This document shows positions 45,027 to 56,927 of a stretch of DNA of 64,000 nucleotides, in pieces (position 1 is the stretch's first letter; every line of letters begins with the position of its first letter). Location: contig CAVVGT010000007.1 in NCBI GenBank assembly GCA_963747775.1, positions 310,001-374,000 of the forward strand, read 5' to 3'. Position numbers and translations under genes: made by a program. The notes beneath the pieces were generated by a model, which made no database searches, was not told where the DNA came from, and saw only the letters and a program-made list of their open reading frames with translations. The DNA is from JAGVSZ01 sp963747775 (GTDB lineage Bacteria; Pseudomonadota; Gammaproteobacteria; Burkholderiales; SG8-39).

Positions 45027-45981
45027 TCATCCAGCGTCCTGCGCGAGGCCGGCGATGCCCTCGGGCTTGAACAACACGACGGCCATGAAGCACGACAGGC
45101 CGAAGTAGAGCATCCACGAGAAGGTGAGCGCGCCGATCACGTCGCGCGAGACGAGGAACACGACCACGCCGATCACCGGCCCCCAGAAGCTCACCAGCCC
45201 TCCGCCCACCAGCGTCATCATCACGATGAGGCCGGACTGGTTCACCGCCATCACGTCGGGGAAGGCCGAGCGCTGCGCCATGGCGAAGAGCCCGCCGGCG
45301 AGCCCCGACACGGCCGCCGAGAGGGTGAACACGGCTGAGCTTGTAGCGCCACACGGGTAGCCGAGGTGCGCCGCGCGCGTCTCGCTCTGCCGGATCGCCG
45401 CGAGGACGCGCCCGATAGGGCGAATGCACCAGGCGCCACAGCGGCTACGACCACGACGGCGAACACCGCCAGCACGAAATAGTAGAGGGCGAAGTTGTCG
45501 CCGAGGTCGAACGCGGCGAAGCCGAAATCGGCCGGCGGCCGCGCGATCTTGAGCAGGCCGTCCTCGCCGCCGGTGATGCGGTAGGCCTTGATGGCGATGG
45601 TCCAGAAGATCTGGCCGAAGGCGATGGTCATGAACGCGTAGTAGATGCCGCGGCGGTGCGAGATGAAGAGCCCCACCAGCAGGCCCGCGAGGCCCGCGGC
45701 GAGGATGGCGGTGCCGAGGCAAATCCAGAGGTTGCGCCGAGAGGTTGAACTGCGCCAGGCCGAACGCGTAGGCGCCCACCCCGAAGTAGGCGCCGTGACC
45801 GAACGAGATGAGCCCGGCGGTGCCCGAGGAGCAGGTTGAAGGCGAGCGCATAGATCGACCAGATCAGGATCTCGACGCCGAGGTACGCGTGCAGCCCCGC
45901 GCGCTCGATCCACAGCGGCACGCTGGCGAGGACGAGCCACAGCCCCACCATCGCCGGCGTCACCAGCCGCGCTTCGTTCAT
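45027..45981 (-). CDS. livM: ABC transporter permease LivM, copy 2 (frameshifted)
   Basis: ATG 45981 overlaps the livH2 stop (TGATG). Readable parts are VGLWLVLASVPLWIERAGLH, LIWSIYALAFNLLLG, then in other frames GLISFGHGAYFGVGAYAFGL, ISHRRGIYYAFMTIAFGQIF-WT, AAVSGLAGGLFAMAQRSAFP and VNQSGLIVMMTLVGGGLVSF. Frameshifts near 45825, 45735, 45425 and 45335. The end is VVLFKPEGIAGLAQDAG. Confidence 0.8.
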
Positions 45982-46914
45982 CAGGCTTCCAGCAGGCTCT
46001 TCTTGCCGAAGAGGCCGCGCGCGCGCACCGACACCACCGCGACCAGGAGGACGTAGATCGACAGCAGCGACCACTCCGAGGCGTAGGCAGCCGTGAGGCC
46101 GATGGCGAGCCCGACGAGCAGCGCCGCGAGCACTGCGCCCCAGAAGCTGCCCACCCCGCCGAGCACGATGATCAGGAACGCCGGGATCACCGCGTCGACG
46201 CCCATGTGCGGGCGGATGCCCCACACCGGCGCGAGGACGATGCCGGCGAAGGCGGCGAGCATGGTGCCGAAGACGAACACGCCGAGGCGGAAGCGCGGGA
46301 GGTTGATGCCGAGCGCCCGCACCATTTCGCTGTCGTGCGCGCCGGCCTTGATCACCGCGCCGTAGGGCGTCTTCTCGATGAGGAGCCAGGTCAGCGCGAT
46401 CACCGCCAGCGCGAAGCCGGCGGCATAGAAGCGGTAGGTCGACCAGATGAGGCCCTGGAAGACGAACGCACCACCCATCCCCGGCGGCACCGGCAGCACG
46501 TGGTCGCGCGTGCCCCAGGCGAGGCGGATGCCTTCCTCGATGACCAGTCGCCGCGCCGAAGGTGAGGAGCAGGCCGTAGAGCGGGTCCTTGCCGTAGGTG
46601 CGGCGCATGCAGAGCTCGACCGCGATGCCGAGCACGCCCACCACAGCAGGGCGCGATGACGAGGGTCAGGCCGTAGCGCCAGCCGGGCGCCAGCGCCAGC
46701 CACGCGCGGCGAGCTCAGGCGGGAGCGGCGGCCTCGGTCCGAGCAACTGCAGCGCGACGTAGGCGCCCAGCGCGAACAGCGACCCGTGCGCGAGGTTGAT
46801 CTGCTCCATCAGCCCGACGATCAGCGTGAAGCCGAGCGCGATCAGGGCAAAGAGCAGCCCGAGCATCAGGCCGTTGACGAGATGCGGGAAGAGTCCAGCA
46901 CGGATGCTAGGCAT
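45981..46914 (-). CDS. livH: ABC transporter permease LivH, copy 2 (frameshifted)
   Basis: ATG 46914 gives LFPHLVNGLMLGLLFALIAL-GFTL and MEQINLAHGSLFALGAYVAL. Frameshifts near 46690, 46645 and 46555 interrupt the middle. The C-terminal half is intact with RFYAAGFALAVIALTWLLIE, VKAGAHDSEMVRALGINL-type permease loop and FLIIVLGGVGSFWGAVLAAL. It ends at a TGA overlapping the livM2 start. Confidence 0.82.
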
Positions 46915-46931
46915 CGACCGTGCGCACCTGC

Positions 46932-48186
46932 TCAGTACGGGACGAGCTTGCACTTGCCCGGAGCGGCCTCGTCCTCGGCCCCTGGGGCTGCGTCCAGCTC
47001 AGGATCTCGAAGTGGTCGGTGTTGTCCGCGGGCTTGGGGTTCTTGCGCGCGAGGTAGATGGTCTGGTTCACCTGGTGGGTGAGCGGGTTGATGTACGCGT
47101 CGAAGTGCTGCATGCGGTCCGCGGCCGGCATCTTCAGGTTCTCGAGCGCTTTGATGATTAGGATGTTGTTGGTCGAGTCGGCGCGCTCCATGGCCCGGAA
47201 GAGCTCCCTCGTCGCGATGTAGCCGTTGTAGGAAACGTTGCCCGGCACGGGAATCGCGCCGGGTCGCCCTTCGTCGCCGCCTGCCAGCGCTTCACGAACT
47301 CGGGGACCCCCGGGAGGTTGAGCTTGTGGTACCAGGTGGTGCCGAACACCCCCGACAGGCTTTGCGGCGCGCCCCAGACATCGGGCCAGTCGGCCTGCGG
47401 CTCGATCCACGCCGGCCGCTCGCCGAGCTTGAGCTGCACCACCTGCTCGCGCAGCGCCTTGTTGTCGTCGCCGCCCATCGCGGTCGACACCACGTCGGGC
47501 TTGAGCTGCTGGATCTTGAGCAGATACGCGGTGAAGTCGCGCGTGTTCTGCGGCACCAGCATGTTCTCCACGATGCGTCCGCCCGCCGCTTCGACCAGCG
47601 CCTTGGTCGACGCCGCGGTGGAGTGCCCGTAGACGTAGTCGTTGGTGAGCAGCACCCAGTTCTTGCCGATCGACTGCACGGCGTTCTTCACCGCGGCCTT
47701 GGTGAAGTTGGTGCCGTTGCCGTCCCACACGAACTTGATGCGCGAGCAGTTCTCGCCCGCCTCGCTCGGCGCCGAGGAATTGGTGTTGAGGTAGATCGTG
47801 CCGTACTTGTTCGCCACCTGGGTGATGGCGTTGGCCACCCCCGAGTGCAGCGCGCCGATCAGGATCGTGCAGTCCTCGCGCGTGATGAAGCGCTCGGCGA
47901 CGCGCGTGGCGACGGCGGGGTTGGACTCGGTGTCGGCGGTGATCCACTCGATCTTGCGGCCGAGCACGCCGCCCTTCGCGTTCTGCTCGTCGATCGCCAT
48001 GCGGATCGCGCGGTGGTCGTCGCGCCCGCTGTTGCCGAACTGGCCGCTCGCGTCGTTGGTCAGCCCCAGCTTGATCGGCTTGCCTTGCGCATGGGCGTGC
48101 TTCCAGGGCCCGTAGAAGCTCGCGACGCCGGCGAGCGCTGCCCCCATCGCGGACGTTTGGATGAAACGGCGACGCGTCACGGCCAT
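46932..48186 (-). CDS. branched-chain/urea-type ABC transporter substrate-binding protein 2 (frameshifted)
   Basis: The Tat-type signal TRRRFIQTSAMGAALAGVAS precedes a LivK-like type-1 fold: IKLGLTNDASGQFGNSGRDD, MAIDEQNAKGGVLGRKIEWI and CTILIGALHSGVANAITQVA. One indel near 47255 separates GDPARFP from VPGNVSYNGYIATRELFRAM, and another near 46982 hides the natural end AAPGKCKLVPY. It is first in the operon livK-livH-livM-livG-livF and divergent from the hydrolase-LuxR gene. The ligand is unknown; the YGHSTAASTKALVEAAGG region resembles amide/urea-type receptors only weakly. Confidence 0.87.
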
Positions 48187-48335
48187 GTGTGCCCCCTCCT
48201 CAGAGAACGGCGGCTAGCTTAGCTCAGTGGCCGGCCGGCGTCATCCCAAGCGCATCGCTACCGGGGCACGTGCCGTTACGCCGTTCCGCGTTGGGGAGGA
48301 GAATCGCACTAGCCCCGTATGGACCGTACCCGCAG

Positions 48336-49407
48336 ATGAAACAGCAAATACGCTTCTGCACCGCGAGGGACGGCGTGCGGATCGCCTTCGCGACTGCCGG
48401 GGAGGGTCCGCCGCTCGTGCGCGTCAACAACTGGTTCACTCACCTCGAACTCGACTGGGCCAATCCCGTCTGGCGGCACTGGTCAGAGGTCTTGGCCGAT
48501 CGTCGGATGCTCGTTCGCTACGACGCGCGGGGCTCAGGCCTCTCCGATCGGGATCCCGCTGACGTTTGCCTCGACGCGCTGGTTTCCGACCTGGAAGCTG
48601 TGGTCGATGCGGTGGAACTTCGCCGCTTTCCGCTTATCGGGCTCTGCCAAGGTGGCCCGATCGCCGTCGCCTATGCAGCGCGTCATCCCGAGCGGGTCAG
48701 CCGCCTCGTGCTATACGACAGCTACCCTGCACGGCGCCTTCGTGGGTGATGCCGGCGAGAAGCTCGCCCATCAGGCGCGGACATTCGCAGAAATGATCGA
48801 GCTCGGCTGGGGGAGGAAAGTGGGGGCGTTTCGCGAGATGTTCGCGGGCCTGCTGATGCCCGAAGCCGGCGAGCGCCAACAGAAATCGATTGGCGAACTT
48901 CAGCGCCAAAGCGCCTCGCCCGTCATGGCCCGCCGCCTGTGGAACGAGTTCAATTCTTTCGACGTCCGCGCCGAAGCTGCCAAAGTTGCGGCGCCAGCGC
49001 TGGTGTTTCACGTGCGCGGCGATGCGATGGTGCCGTTCGAGGCGGGCCGACGCCTCGCCGCAGCACTGCCCAAGGCCCGCTTCGTGCCGCTCGAGGGTCA
49101 CAACCACATCCTGCGCGCCGACGAGCCGGCCTGGGTCATATTCAAGAAGGAACTGGACGAGTTCCTCGCCCTTGATGAGCAGACCCGTGACGCTACAGCA
49201 GGCGAGCTTGCCGCTCTGACGAGCCGCGAAAGGGAGATCCTCGATGGTATCGCCCGCGGGCTCACCAACGCCCAAATCGCTGACCGCCTGCACATCGCCG
49301 AAAAGACGGTCCGCAATCACGTCAACCACGTCTTTTCCAAGCTCGATGCACAGCATCGGGCGCAAGCAATCGTGATCGCGCGCAAGGCCGGGCTGGGACG
49401 CGAATAG
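48336..49407 (+). CDS. alpha/beta hydrolase fused to LuxR DNA-binding domain (one frameshift)
   Basis: The N-terminal hydrolase has VRIAFATAGEGPPLVRVNNW, RYDARGSGLSDR and the elbow PLIGLCQGGPIAVAYAARHP, where Cys takes the usual Ser position. It continues, after a one-base frameshift near 48722, with VFHVRGDAMVPFEAGRRLAA and LEGHNHILRADE. The C-terminal ~65 residues are a LuxR HTH: ELAALTSREREILDGIARGL-TNAQIADRLHIAEKTVRNHV. Such one-piece proteins may sense a small ester or lactone and regulate genes. The nearest candidate targets are the OsmC gene downstream and the divergent liv operon 2. Confidence 0.8.
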
Positions 49408-49555
49408 GGATTTATCGCCGCGGCTGGGGCCTGTGGCCCACGCCTACCCGGCGTCCCGTATCGCCAGGGAGCTTGCCTGGGCCCGTCGCCTCACGACGCA
49501 GCCGGAATGCCATGGCAGTCTGCCACCGTCGGCACCACGGAGACATGGAGGCATC

Positions 49556-50152
49556 ATGGCTGAAGCAACGACGGCTACGGCAACGCCAAAACTGGTTCAG
49601 CAACGGCAACACCCGCTACGCGACCGGTACCGCCGCGTCCCTGCGGAGGCCTGGATCCGCGACGGCGCACAGACGATCAACGCGTGCGGCGGGGATCCGT
49701 TTCACGGTGCCGTCATTCCCGCGAACAGCGACGGCGCGCCGCTGCGTTTCGGCATACACCGCGCAGTCGGTGGCGACCACGACTACCCCAATCCGGGCGA
49801 TTTGCTGTCCGCTGCGCTTGCCGCCTGCTTCGATTCGACCTTGCGAATGCTCGCTGATCACCTGGGTGTTCGGCTCCAGTCCCTCGAGGTCAAAGTCGAG
49901 GCCGAGTGCGACGTGCGCGGTTGTCTGCTGGTCGACCGCTCCGTTCCAGTCGGGTTCCAGAAGATGCGGTGCAGCGTGCGGCTGCAGCCCGAGGGCCACG
50001 TCGACGCCGAACAACTGCGAGAGCTCGTCGGTGCTGCAGAAGGGTGCTGCGTCGTTCTGCAAACGCTGCGCAACGGTGTCACCGTTAGCGCTCAAATCGA
50101 GAGCGCCGAGCCCGAGCCGGTCAACTCAGCCCGCGCGGCAACGTGTGACTAG
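49556..50152 (+). CDS. OsmC-family protein
   Basis: The 198-residue OsmC fold has FGIHRAVGGDHDYPNPGDLL-SAALAACFDSTLRMLADHLG (first conserved Cys) and EGCCVVLQTLRNGVTV (second Cys region). These proteins reduce organic peroxides or are thiol-reactive stress proteins. It starts 148 bp after the hydrolase-LuxR regulator, on the same strand. Confidence 0.82.
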   Translation: MAEATTATATPKLVQQRQHPLRDRYRRVPAEAWIRDGAQTINACGGDPFHGAVIPANSDGAPLRFGIHRAVGGDHDYPNPGDLLSAALAACFDSTLRMLADHLGVRLQSLEVKVEAECDVRGCLLVDRSVPVGFQKMRCSVRLQPEGHVDAEQLRELVGAAEGCCVVLQTLRNGVTVSAQIESAEPEPVNSARAATCD

Positions 50153-50204
50153 AGCGTGGGCGCTGGCCGCTTTCTCGCAATGGCGCCCCTGCCGCTCGCA
50201 GCGC

Positions 50205-50222
50205 GGAGTCCGCTAGGACTCC
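50205..50222. terminator. stem-loop between convergent genes
   Basis: GGAGTCC-GCTA-GGACTCC is a 7-bp perfect stem with a 4-base loop between the OsmC gene and the peptide gene, which converge here. There is no clear T-run on either side. Confidence 0.4.
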
Positions 50223-50233
50223 GGCCCCTTCAT

Positions 50234-50386
50234 TTACTGCTTTTGTGCCATGGTGGCCAGCGCTTTGGCCACAGCGTCAATCGCGTCAGTGGTCGCGTGA
50301 AACGCGAAGAAACCGCCCTTGATGGTCCTCATTTCTTCGACAGTCAACTCGTCGTTGCGGGGTAGGTCTTTAGTTTCCAGTGCCAT
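50234..50386 (-). CDS. double-glycine leader peptide (bacteriocin/RiPP-like precursor)
   Basis: This 50-residue ORF has a strong AGGAGAACTGCT ribosome site before ATG 50386. The N-terminal part ends DELTVEEMRTIKGG, which fits the double-glycine leader consensus (L..EM..I.GG) recognised by C39-peptidase ABC transporters. After GG24-25 lies a 25-residue core FFAFHATTDAIDAVAKALAT-MAQKQ, amphipathic and without Cys. No C39 exporter, immunity or modification gene is in the window. It could be a bacteriocin, a signal peptide or an orphan. Confidence 0.65.
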   Translation of the reverse strand: MALETKDLPRNDELTVEEMRTIKGGFFAFHATTDAIDAVAKALATMAQKQ

Positions 50387-50700
50387 AGCAGTTCTCCTAG
50401 AAAAGCAAGCCAGAAAAAGAGCCGATTCACGGTTGGAGCAAGTTGCCGCGCTTGATAAGGACAAGGCACAGGCGATCGACGCGGTCAATCCGGCCATAGC
50501 GTAGCGGCTGCATGCACCACAGGACGTGGATATTCCCGGCGCGTTTGCGATCGATTCACGAACGCGGCGTCAGACGGGTGGTGCGGCAGGAGATTCGATT
50601 TCAAACACGACATCGAGAGTTTGCGCACGTCCGCTCTTGCGTGGACCGGCGGCTCCACGAACCGGGTCTATGGCCAAAGGAGGGTCAGCGGAATTTGTCC
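50387..50700. other. region without a convincing gene
   Basis: Between the peptide gene start and the AbiEi remnant, several overlapping short frames are open but none shows family motifs. It may be decayed DNA of the tRNA-linked island. Confidence 0.4.
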
Positions 50701-50959
50701 ACGATTACTTCATGTCCACAACTGGTGGAATGCGAGGCAGGTACCGGGCAGGCTGCTCCTCGAATTTCGATTGCGCATCGACCCGAAGGGCGAAGTCGAG
50801 ATCCTCCGGCGATTCTGGCCGTTCGAGACCGAGCCACCCCGTATCGAGCTCACGCCGCCGGTCCTGGCCTACGCGGATCTGTTGGCCACCGGCAATGCGC
50901 GCCGCATTGAGACCTCGGGCAAGGTCCGGGAACGCAACCTTGGTCGACTCAAGGACTGA
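50700..50959 (+). pseudogene. AbiEi-type (type IV TA) antitoxin, C-terminal remnant
   Basis: The segment RLLLEFRLRIDPKGEVEILR-RFWPF, then PPVLAYADLLATGNARRIET-SGKVRERNL, matches the end of AbiEi_2-type antitoxin/regulator proteins, where GNVEILxRFW and PPLLxYADLLAxGDxR are conserved. The N-terminal wHTH part is not recognisable upstream, though the frame is open from 50621. No AbiEii nucleotidyltransferase partner follows. Confidence 0.55.
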
Positions 50960-51136
50960 TGTGTCGCTCGTCTGGCTCGCCGGCCTGGCGAGAGCGATCG
51001 ATCTCGCGACAGGGGGCGAGCCGTGGGTCATTCTCAGGGTGCCGCGGCCGACGAGGCGTCACAGCTCGTCTCGGGCGAGGGTCCCTCAGCCCCCGGCATT
51101 GGCGGATGCTTTGGGTCTAGTGGTACGCTATCCGAC

Positions 51137-51355
51137 ATGAGCAATGCCGATATCGCGGAATTCCTGAAGCTCCCCGTCGAAGAACGGCTACGCCTCGTCG
51201 AGCTGATTTGGGAGAGCATCGCGGCGAACCCGTCCGCCGTCCCAGTGGGAGATGCTCATCGGGCGGTGGTCGACGAGCGTCTCGCCGAGCACGCCCGCGA
51301 ACCTGACGACGTTCTCACCCGAGACGAAGTGCTCGCCGAAGCTCGACGGGGCTGA
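51137..51355 (+). CDS. addiction-module antitoxin (Unstab_antitox family)
   Basis: From ATG 51137 the 72-residue protein has IAEFLKLPVEERLRLVELIW-ESI and a C-terminal VVDERLAEHAREPDDVLTRD-EVLAEAR. Both are typical of small antitoxins paired with ParE/RelE toxins. Its stop overlaps the toxin start (TGATG). An in-frame ATG at 51023 adds 38 unrelated residues. Confidence 0.8.
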   Translation: MSNADIAEFLKLPVEERLRLVELIWESIAANPSAVPVGDAHRAVVDERLAEHAREPDDVLTRDEVLAEARRG

Positions 51356-51560
51356 TGCCCCTGCCGCTTGTATTCCGTCGCAAAGTCGGACCGGACCTGG
51401 CAGCGGCATACGGCTGGTACAACGAGCAGCGCCCAGGTCTCGGCGAGCAATTTCTCACCGATGTTGACGCCTCCTTCTCGGCGATCGAGAAGTTCCCGGA
51501 GATGTTCGCCCGGATGCACGCAGACGTGCGCCGTGCGATCGTGTCCCGCTTTGGCTCGAC
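51355..51560 (+). pseudogene. RelE/ParE toxin, truncated
   Basis: MPLPLVFRRKVGPDLAAAYG, then WYNEQRPGLGEQFLTDVDAS and IEKFPEMFARMHADVRRAIV-SRF form the first two-thirds of a ParE-type toxin. The C-terminal strand with the catalytic end (normally PFAVFYxV...) is missing, and the frame passes directly into integrase sequence. The antitoxin upstream remains complete, so the module should be non-toxic. Confidence 0.72.
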
Positions 51561-51988
51561 GAGAGGAAGAATGGAACGCCGCGAGGCGTGCCGTTGAATC
51601 GCGATGCGGTGCTCGTGCTGGAGGAGCAGAAGGGAAGGCATCCTCGCTGCTGCTTCACCTATCGCGGGAAACTTGTGCGGTGGGAATTGACGAACACCGC
51701 GTGGGTCAACGCGACGCGCAAGGCCGGGCTGACGAACGTGCGGTTCCACGACCTGCGCCACACGTGGGCCTCGTGGCATCGGCAGTCCGGGACGAGCTGA
51801 AGGAACTGGGAGGCTGGAAATCCCGTTCGATGGTCGACCGCTACGCGAAGTTTGCTACGGAGAATCTTGAGGTTGCCGCCGCTCGGATCGAGCGGGTCCG
51901 TGACAGAACGTGGGGATTTACGTCACGAATTCCCCACGTTGGCGATGCAGCACTTGCGGCGAACGATGCGCAAGTTGCTGATTCGTAG
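51560..51988 (+). pseudogene. tyrosine recombinase/integrase, C-terminal catalytic remnant
   Basis: VPLNRDAVLVLEEQKGRHPR, AGLTNVRFHDLRHTWASWHR (HxxR motif) and, after a frame change near 51795, LKELGGWKSRSMVDRYAKF (His/Trp box and nucleophile Tyr) are the catalytic core of a phage-type integrase. The N-terminal DNA-binding part is gone and the 5' edge is fused to the truncated ParE toxin. The stop lies 3 bases from the 3' end of the tRNA gene, the usual place for an island integrase. Confidence 0.75.
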
Positions 51989-51990
51989 AG

Positions 51991-52064
<74 letters not shown>

Positions 52065-52159
52065 TTCAAGGGATTATCGGACACCCGCGCAATCCCGCCC
52101 GGCCGCGAGCGCCCGCCCGGCAATAGGCAGTGCGCCGAAAGCGCGCTGCCGAAAGCCGC

Positions 52160-53023
52160 CTAACTGGCGAGGTGTTTCTTCAAAAACGCAACCGTCCGCG
52201 ACCAGGCGAGCTCGGCGGCCGCCTTGTTGTATCGAGCGCCCGCGGTGTCGTTGTGGAACGCATGCTCGGTGTTCTCGTACATATAGAGCTCGTAGGGGAC
52301 GCCCGCCGCCTTCAAGGCAGCCTCGAAGCTGGGGACGCCGGCATTGATGCGGGAATCGTTGTCGGCGTAGTGCAGCATCAGGGAAGCCTTGATCTGGGCC
52401 GCTTCCTGAGGCGAGAGCACGGAGCCGTAGAAGGGCACCGCCGCATTGAGATCCCACGCGTTTGCGGCGAGCTGATTGGTCATTGCCCCGCCCCAGCAGA
52501 AGCCCACCGCACCAACCTTGCCGTTGGAGTCCGGCCGGCCCTTGAGGTACGGCACCGCGGCGACGAGATCGCGCAACGCCACCACGCGATCCACGCGCGC
52601 GATCAGGGCGCGCGCGGTGTCTTCGTCGGCGGGCGTCCCGCCGAGCGGACTGAGGAGGTCGGGTGCCATGGCGGCAAAGCCTGCGACGGCCAGCCTGCGG
52701 GTGACGTCCTCGATGTGCGCGTTCAGCCCGCGGTTCTCGTGGATCACGATCACGCCTGCGCGCTTCGCGGAACCCGCGGTCGGCGTCGCGAGGTAGGCCC
52801 GCAACCCGCCCGATGTCCCCGGGTAGTTGATCATGCCGGCCGATACGCGCGCGTCGTTCGCGTCGACGATCGCGGCCTCGGCATAGTTGTTCTCGAGCAC
52901 GGGAAGCAATGCGTACGCCGCTGCGGAACTGCCGGTGAGTGCGGTGAGACGGCGCAGGAACACGCGTCGTTCGAGCGGCGCGTGGGTGTATTCGTCGTAG
53001 AGCTCGATGATGCGGCGATCCAT
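52160..53023 (-). CDS. dienelactone hydrolase family protein
   Basis: This 287-residue protein has an N-terminal RRVFLRRLTALTGSSAAAYA that looks like a Tat-type signal. The hydrolase domain has AGVIVIHENRGLNAHIEDVT (conserved Glu), VGAVGFCWGGAMTNQLAA (nucleophile Cys), LMLHYADNDSRINAG (Asp) and YENTEHAFHNDTAGARYN (His). The Cys-His-Asp triad is the DLH type. It probably acts on lactones in the periplasm. Confidence 0.88.
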   Translation of the reverse strand: MDRRIIELYDEYTHAPLERRVFLRRLTALTGSSAAAYALLPVLENNYAEAAIVDANDARVSAGMINYPGTSGGLRAYLATPTAGSAKRAGVIVIHENRGLNAHIEDVTRRLAVAGFAAMAPDLLSPLGGTPADEDTARALIARVDRVVALRDLVAAVPYLKGRPDSNGKVGAVGFCWGGAMTNQLAANAWDLNAAVPFYGSVLSPQEAAQIKASLMLHYADNDSRINAGVPSFEAALKAAGVPYELYMYENTEHAFHNDTAGARYNKAAAELAWSRTVAFLKKHLAS

Positions 53024-53101
53024 TCGTTCCTCCAGTCCACTCGAGCCCGCGGAGGATACAACGGCTCCTCGCGCCCCGCCGACGCTGGCCGGGTGGCAGG
53101 A

Positions 53102-54499
53102 TCATGATGACTTGTGCGCGGCGCCTCGCCCGTGGCCGACGACGATCGTCTTCTCGCGCATCGTCACCAGCTCCTCCGCGGCCGTGGGGTGGATGCCGAC
53201 GGTCGCGTCGAACTGCGCCTTGGTCAGACCCGCCTTCACAGCGATACCGATCCCCTGAACGATCTCCGGCGCATCGGCGCCGACGACGTGCACGCCGATG
53301 ACGCGCTGGCTCGCGCGATCGACGATGAGCTTCATCATCGTGCGCTCGTCACGGCCGGAAAGCGTGTGCTTAAGCGGCCGGAACGTCGATTTGTAGATCT
53401 CGAGCTCGTGGAAGCGTTCCTTCGCTTCCGCCTCGGTCACGCCGACGGTGCCGACCGGCGGCTGGCTGAAGACGGCGCTCGGCACGTCCATGTGATCGAC
53501 CGGCGTCGGCTGGTTGCCGAAAAGCGTCAATGCGACTGCGTGGGCTTCTTTGATCGCGACCGGCGTGAGCGCGATGCGGTCGGTGACGTCGCCGACGGCA
53601 TAGATGCTCGAAACGGTGCTCGCCGAGAACCGGTCGACGACGACCTCGCCGTTCTCGCCGAGCTCGACGCCCGCTTCCTGCAGGCCGAGGTCGCGCGTGT
53701 TCGGCAGCCGGCCGGTCGCGTACATCACCGCATCGACCTGGATCGGCGCGTGGCCATCGCCGAAGCGGACGGTCAGCACGCCGCCGGACCCGCGCTCGAT
53801 TGCGGTCACCGCGCTGCGCAGCAGGAATCGCACGCCCTTCTTCGCCATCTCCTCCTGAACGTGGATGCGCACGTCGTCGTCGAACCCGCGCAGGATGCGC
53901 TCGCCGCGGTAGGACAGCGTCACCTCGCTGCCGAGCCCGCGGAGGATGCCGGCGAACTCCACTGCGATGTAGCCGCCGCCCACGACGAGCACGCGCTTCG
54001 GCTGCTCGGGGAGCTCGAACGCCTCGTTCGACGTGATGCAGTGCTCGATGCCCGGTACGTTGGGCTTGAACGGCCACCCGCCGGTGGCGATCAGAATGTA
54101 GCGTGCGGTGATGCGCTTGCCGTCGAGCTCGACCGCGTTCGGTCCCGCGACGCGCGCGGTGCCGCGCAGCAGTCTCGCGCCGGCCTTCTCGATCAGGCCT
54201 TCGTACACGCGCTCGAGCCGCGCGATCTCCACGTTCTTGTTCGCGATGAGCGCCGGCCACGAGAACGACGATTCGCCGATCGTCCAGCCGTAGCCGCGCG
54301 CGTCCTCGAAGTCCTCGTGGAAGTGGGAGGCGTAGACGAGCAGCTTCTTCGGGACACAGCCGCGGATGACGCAGGTGCCGCCGGCGCGGTGGTGCTCCGC
54401 GACGGCGACGCGCGCACCGAGGCTGGCGGCGATGCGGCTCGCGCGCGTGCCGCCGGAACCGGCGCCGATGACGAAGAGGTCGTAGTCGTATGCGCTCAC
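53102..54499 (-). CDS. gor: glutathione-disulfide reductase
   Basis: This 465-residue flavoprotein has FAD site DLFVIGAGSGGTRASRIAAS, redox disulfide GGTCVIRGCVPKKLLVYASH, NADPH-binding VLVVGGGYIAVEFAGILRGL, SSIYAVGDVTDRIALTPVAI and the C-terminal dimerisation His-Glu GIHPTAAEELVTMR. It keeps glutathione reduced with NADPH in the cytoplasm. A terminator follows rpoD just upstream of it. Confidence 0.93.
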   Translation of the reverse strand: MSAYDYDLFVIGAGSGGTRASRIAASLGARVAVAEHHRAGGTCVIRGCVPKKLLVYASHFHEDFEDARGYGWTIGESSFSWPALIANKNVEIARLERVYEGLIEKAGARLLRGTARVAGPNAVELDGKRITARYILIATGGWPFKPNVPGIEHCITSNEAFELPEQPKRVLVVGGGYIAVEFAGILRGLGSEVTLSYRGERILRGFDDDVRIHVQEEMAKKGVRFLLRSAVTAIERGSGGVLTVRFGDGHAPIQVDAVMYATGRLPNTRDLGLQEAGVELGENGEVVVDRFSASTVSSIYAVGDVTDRIALTPVAIKEAHAVALTLFGNQPTPVDHMDVPSAVFSQPPVGTVGVTEAEAKERFHELEIYKSTFRPLKHTLSGRDERTMMKLIVDRASQRVIGVHVVGADAPEIVQGIGIAVKAGLTKAQFDATVGIHPTAAEELVTMREKTIVVGHGRGAAHKSS

Positions 54500-54531
54500 A
54501 ACACTAGTCTCTCATCCTGCTCTGCAAAAGA

Positions 54532-54555
54532 AAACGCCCCGGGAACGGGGCGTTT
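54532..54555 (-). terminator. Rho-independent terminator of rpoD
   Basis: AAACGCCCC and GGGGCGTTT form a 9-bp stem around 6 bases. On the minus strand it is followed by TCTTTTGC, a T-rich tail. It ends the rpsU-yqeY-dnaG-rpoD block. Confidence 0.85.
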
Positions 54556-54575
54556 GCTCCGCGCTGTTGACCCGC

Positions 54576-56868
<2,293 letters not shown>

Positions 56869-56927
56869 TGGGGTTCCCGGTTGGAACGACGACGGTGAGA
56901 GCGAAAAAAGGTTGCGATTCTAGCACT

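Noticed and set aside
27316..47260. Calling all liv genes true pseudogenes
   Set aside because: rpoD shows the same type of single-base breaks, so error is at least as likely as decay.
50512..51140. Two long overlapping plus-strand frames (50512-50910 and 50526-51140)
   Set aside because: They conflict with the AbiEi-like frame and show no motifs; treated as chance frames in decayed DNA.
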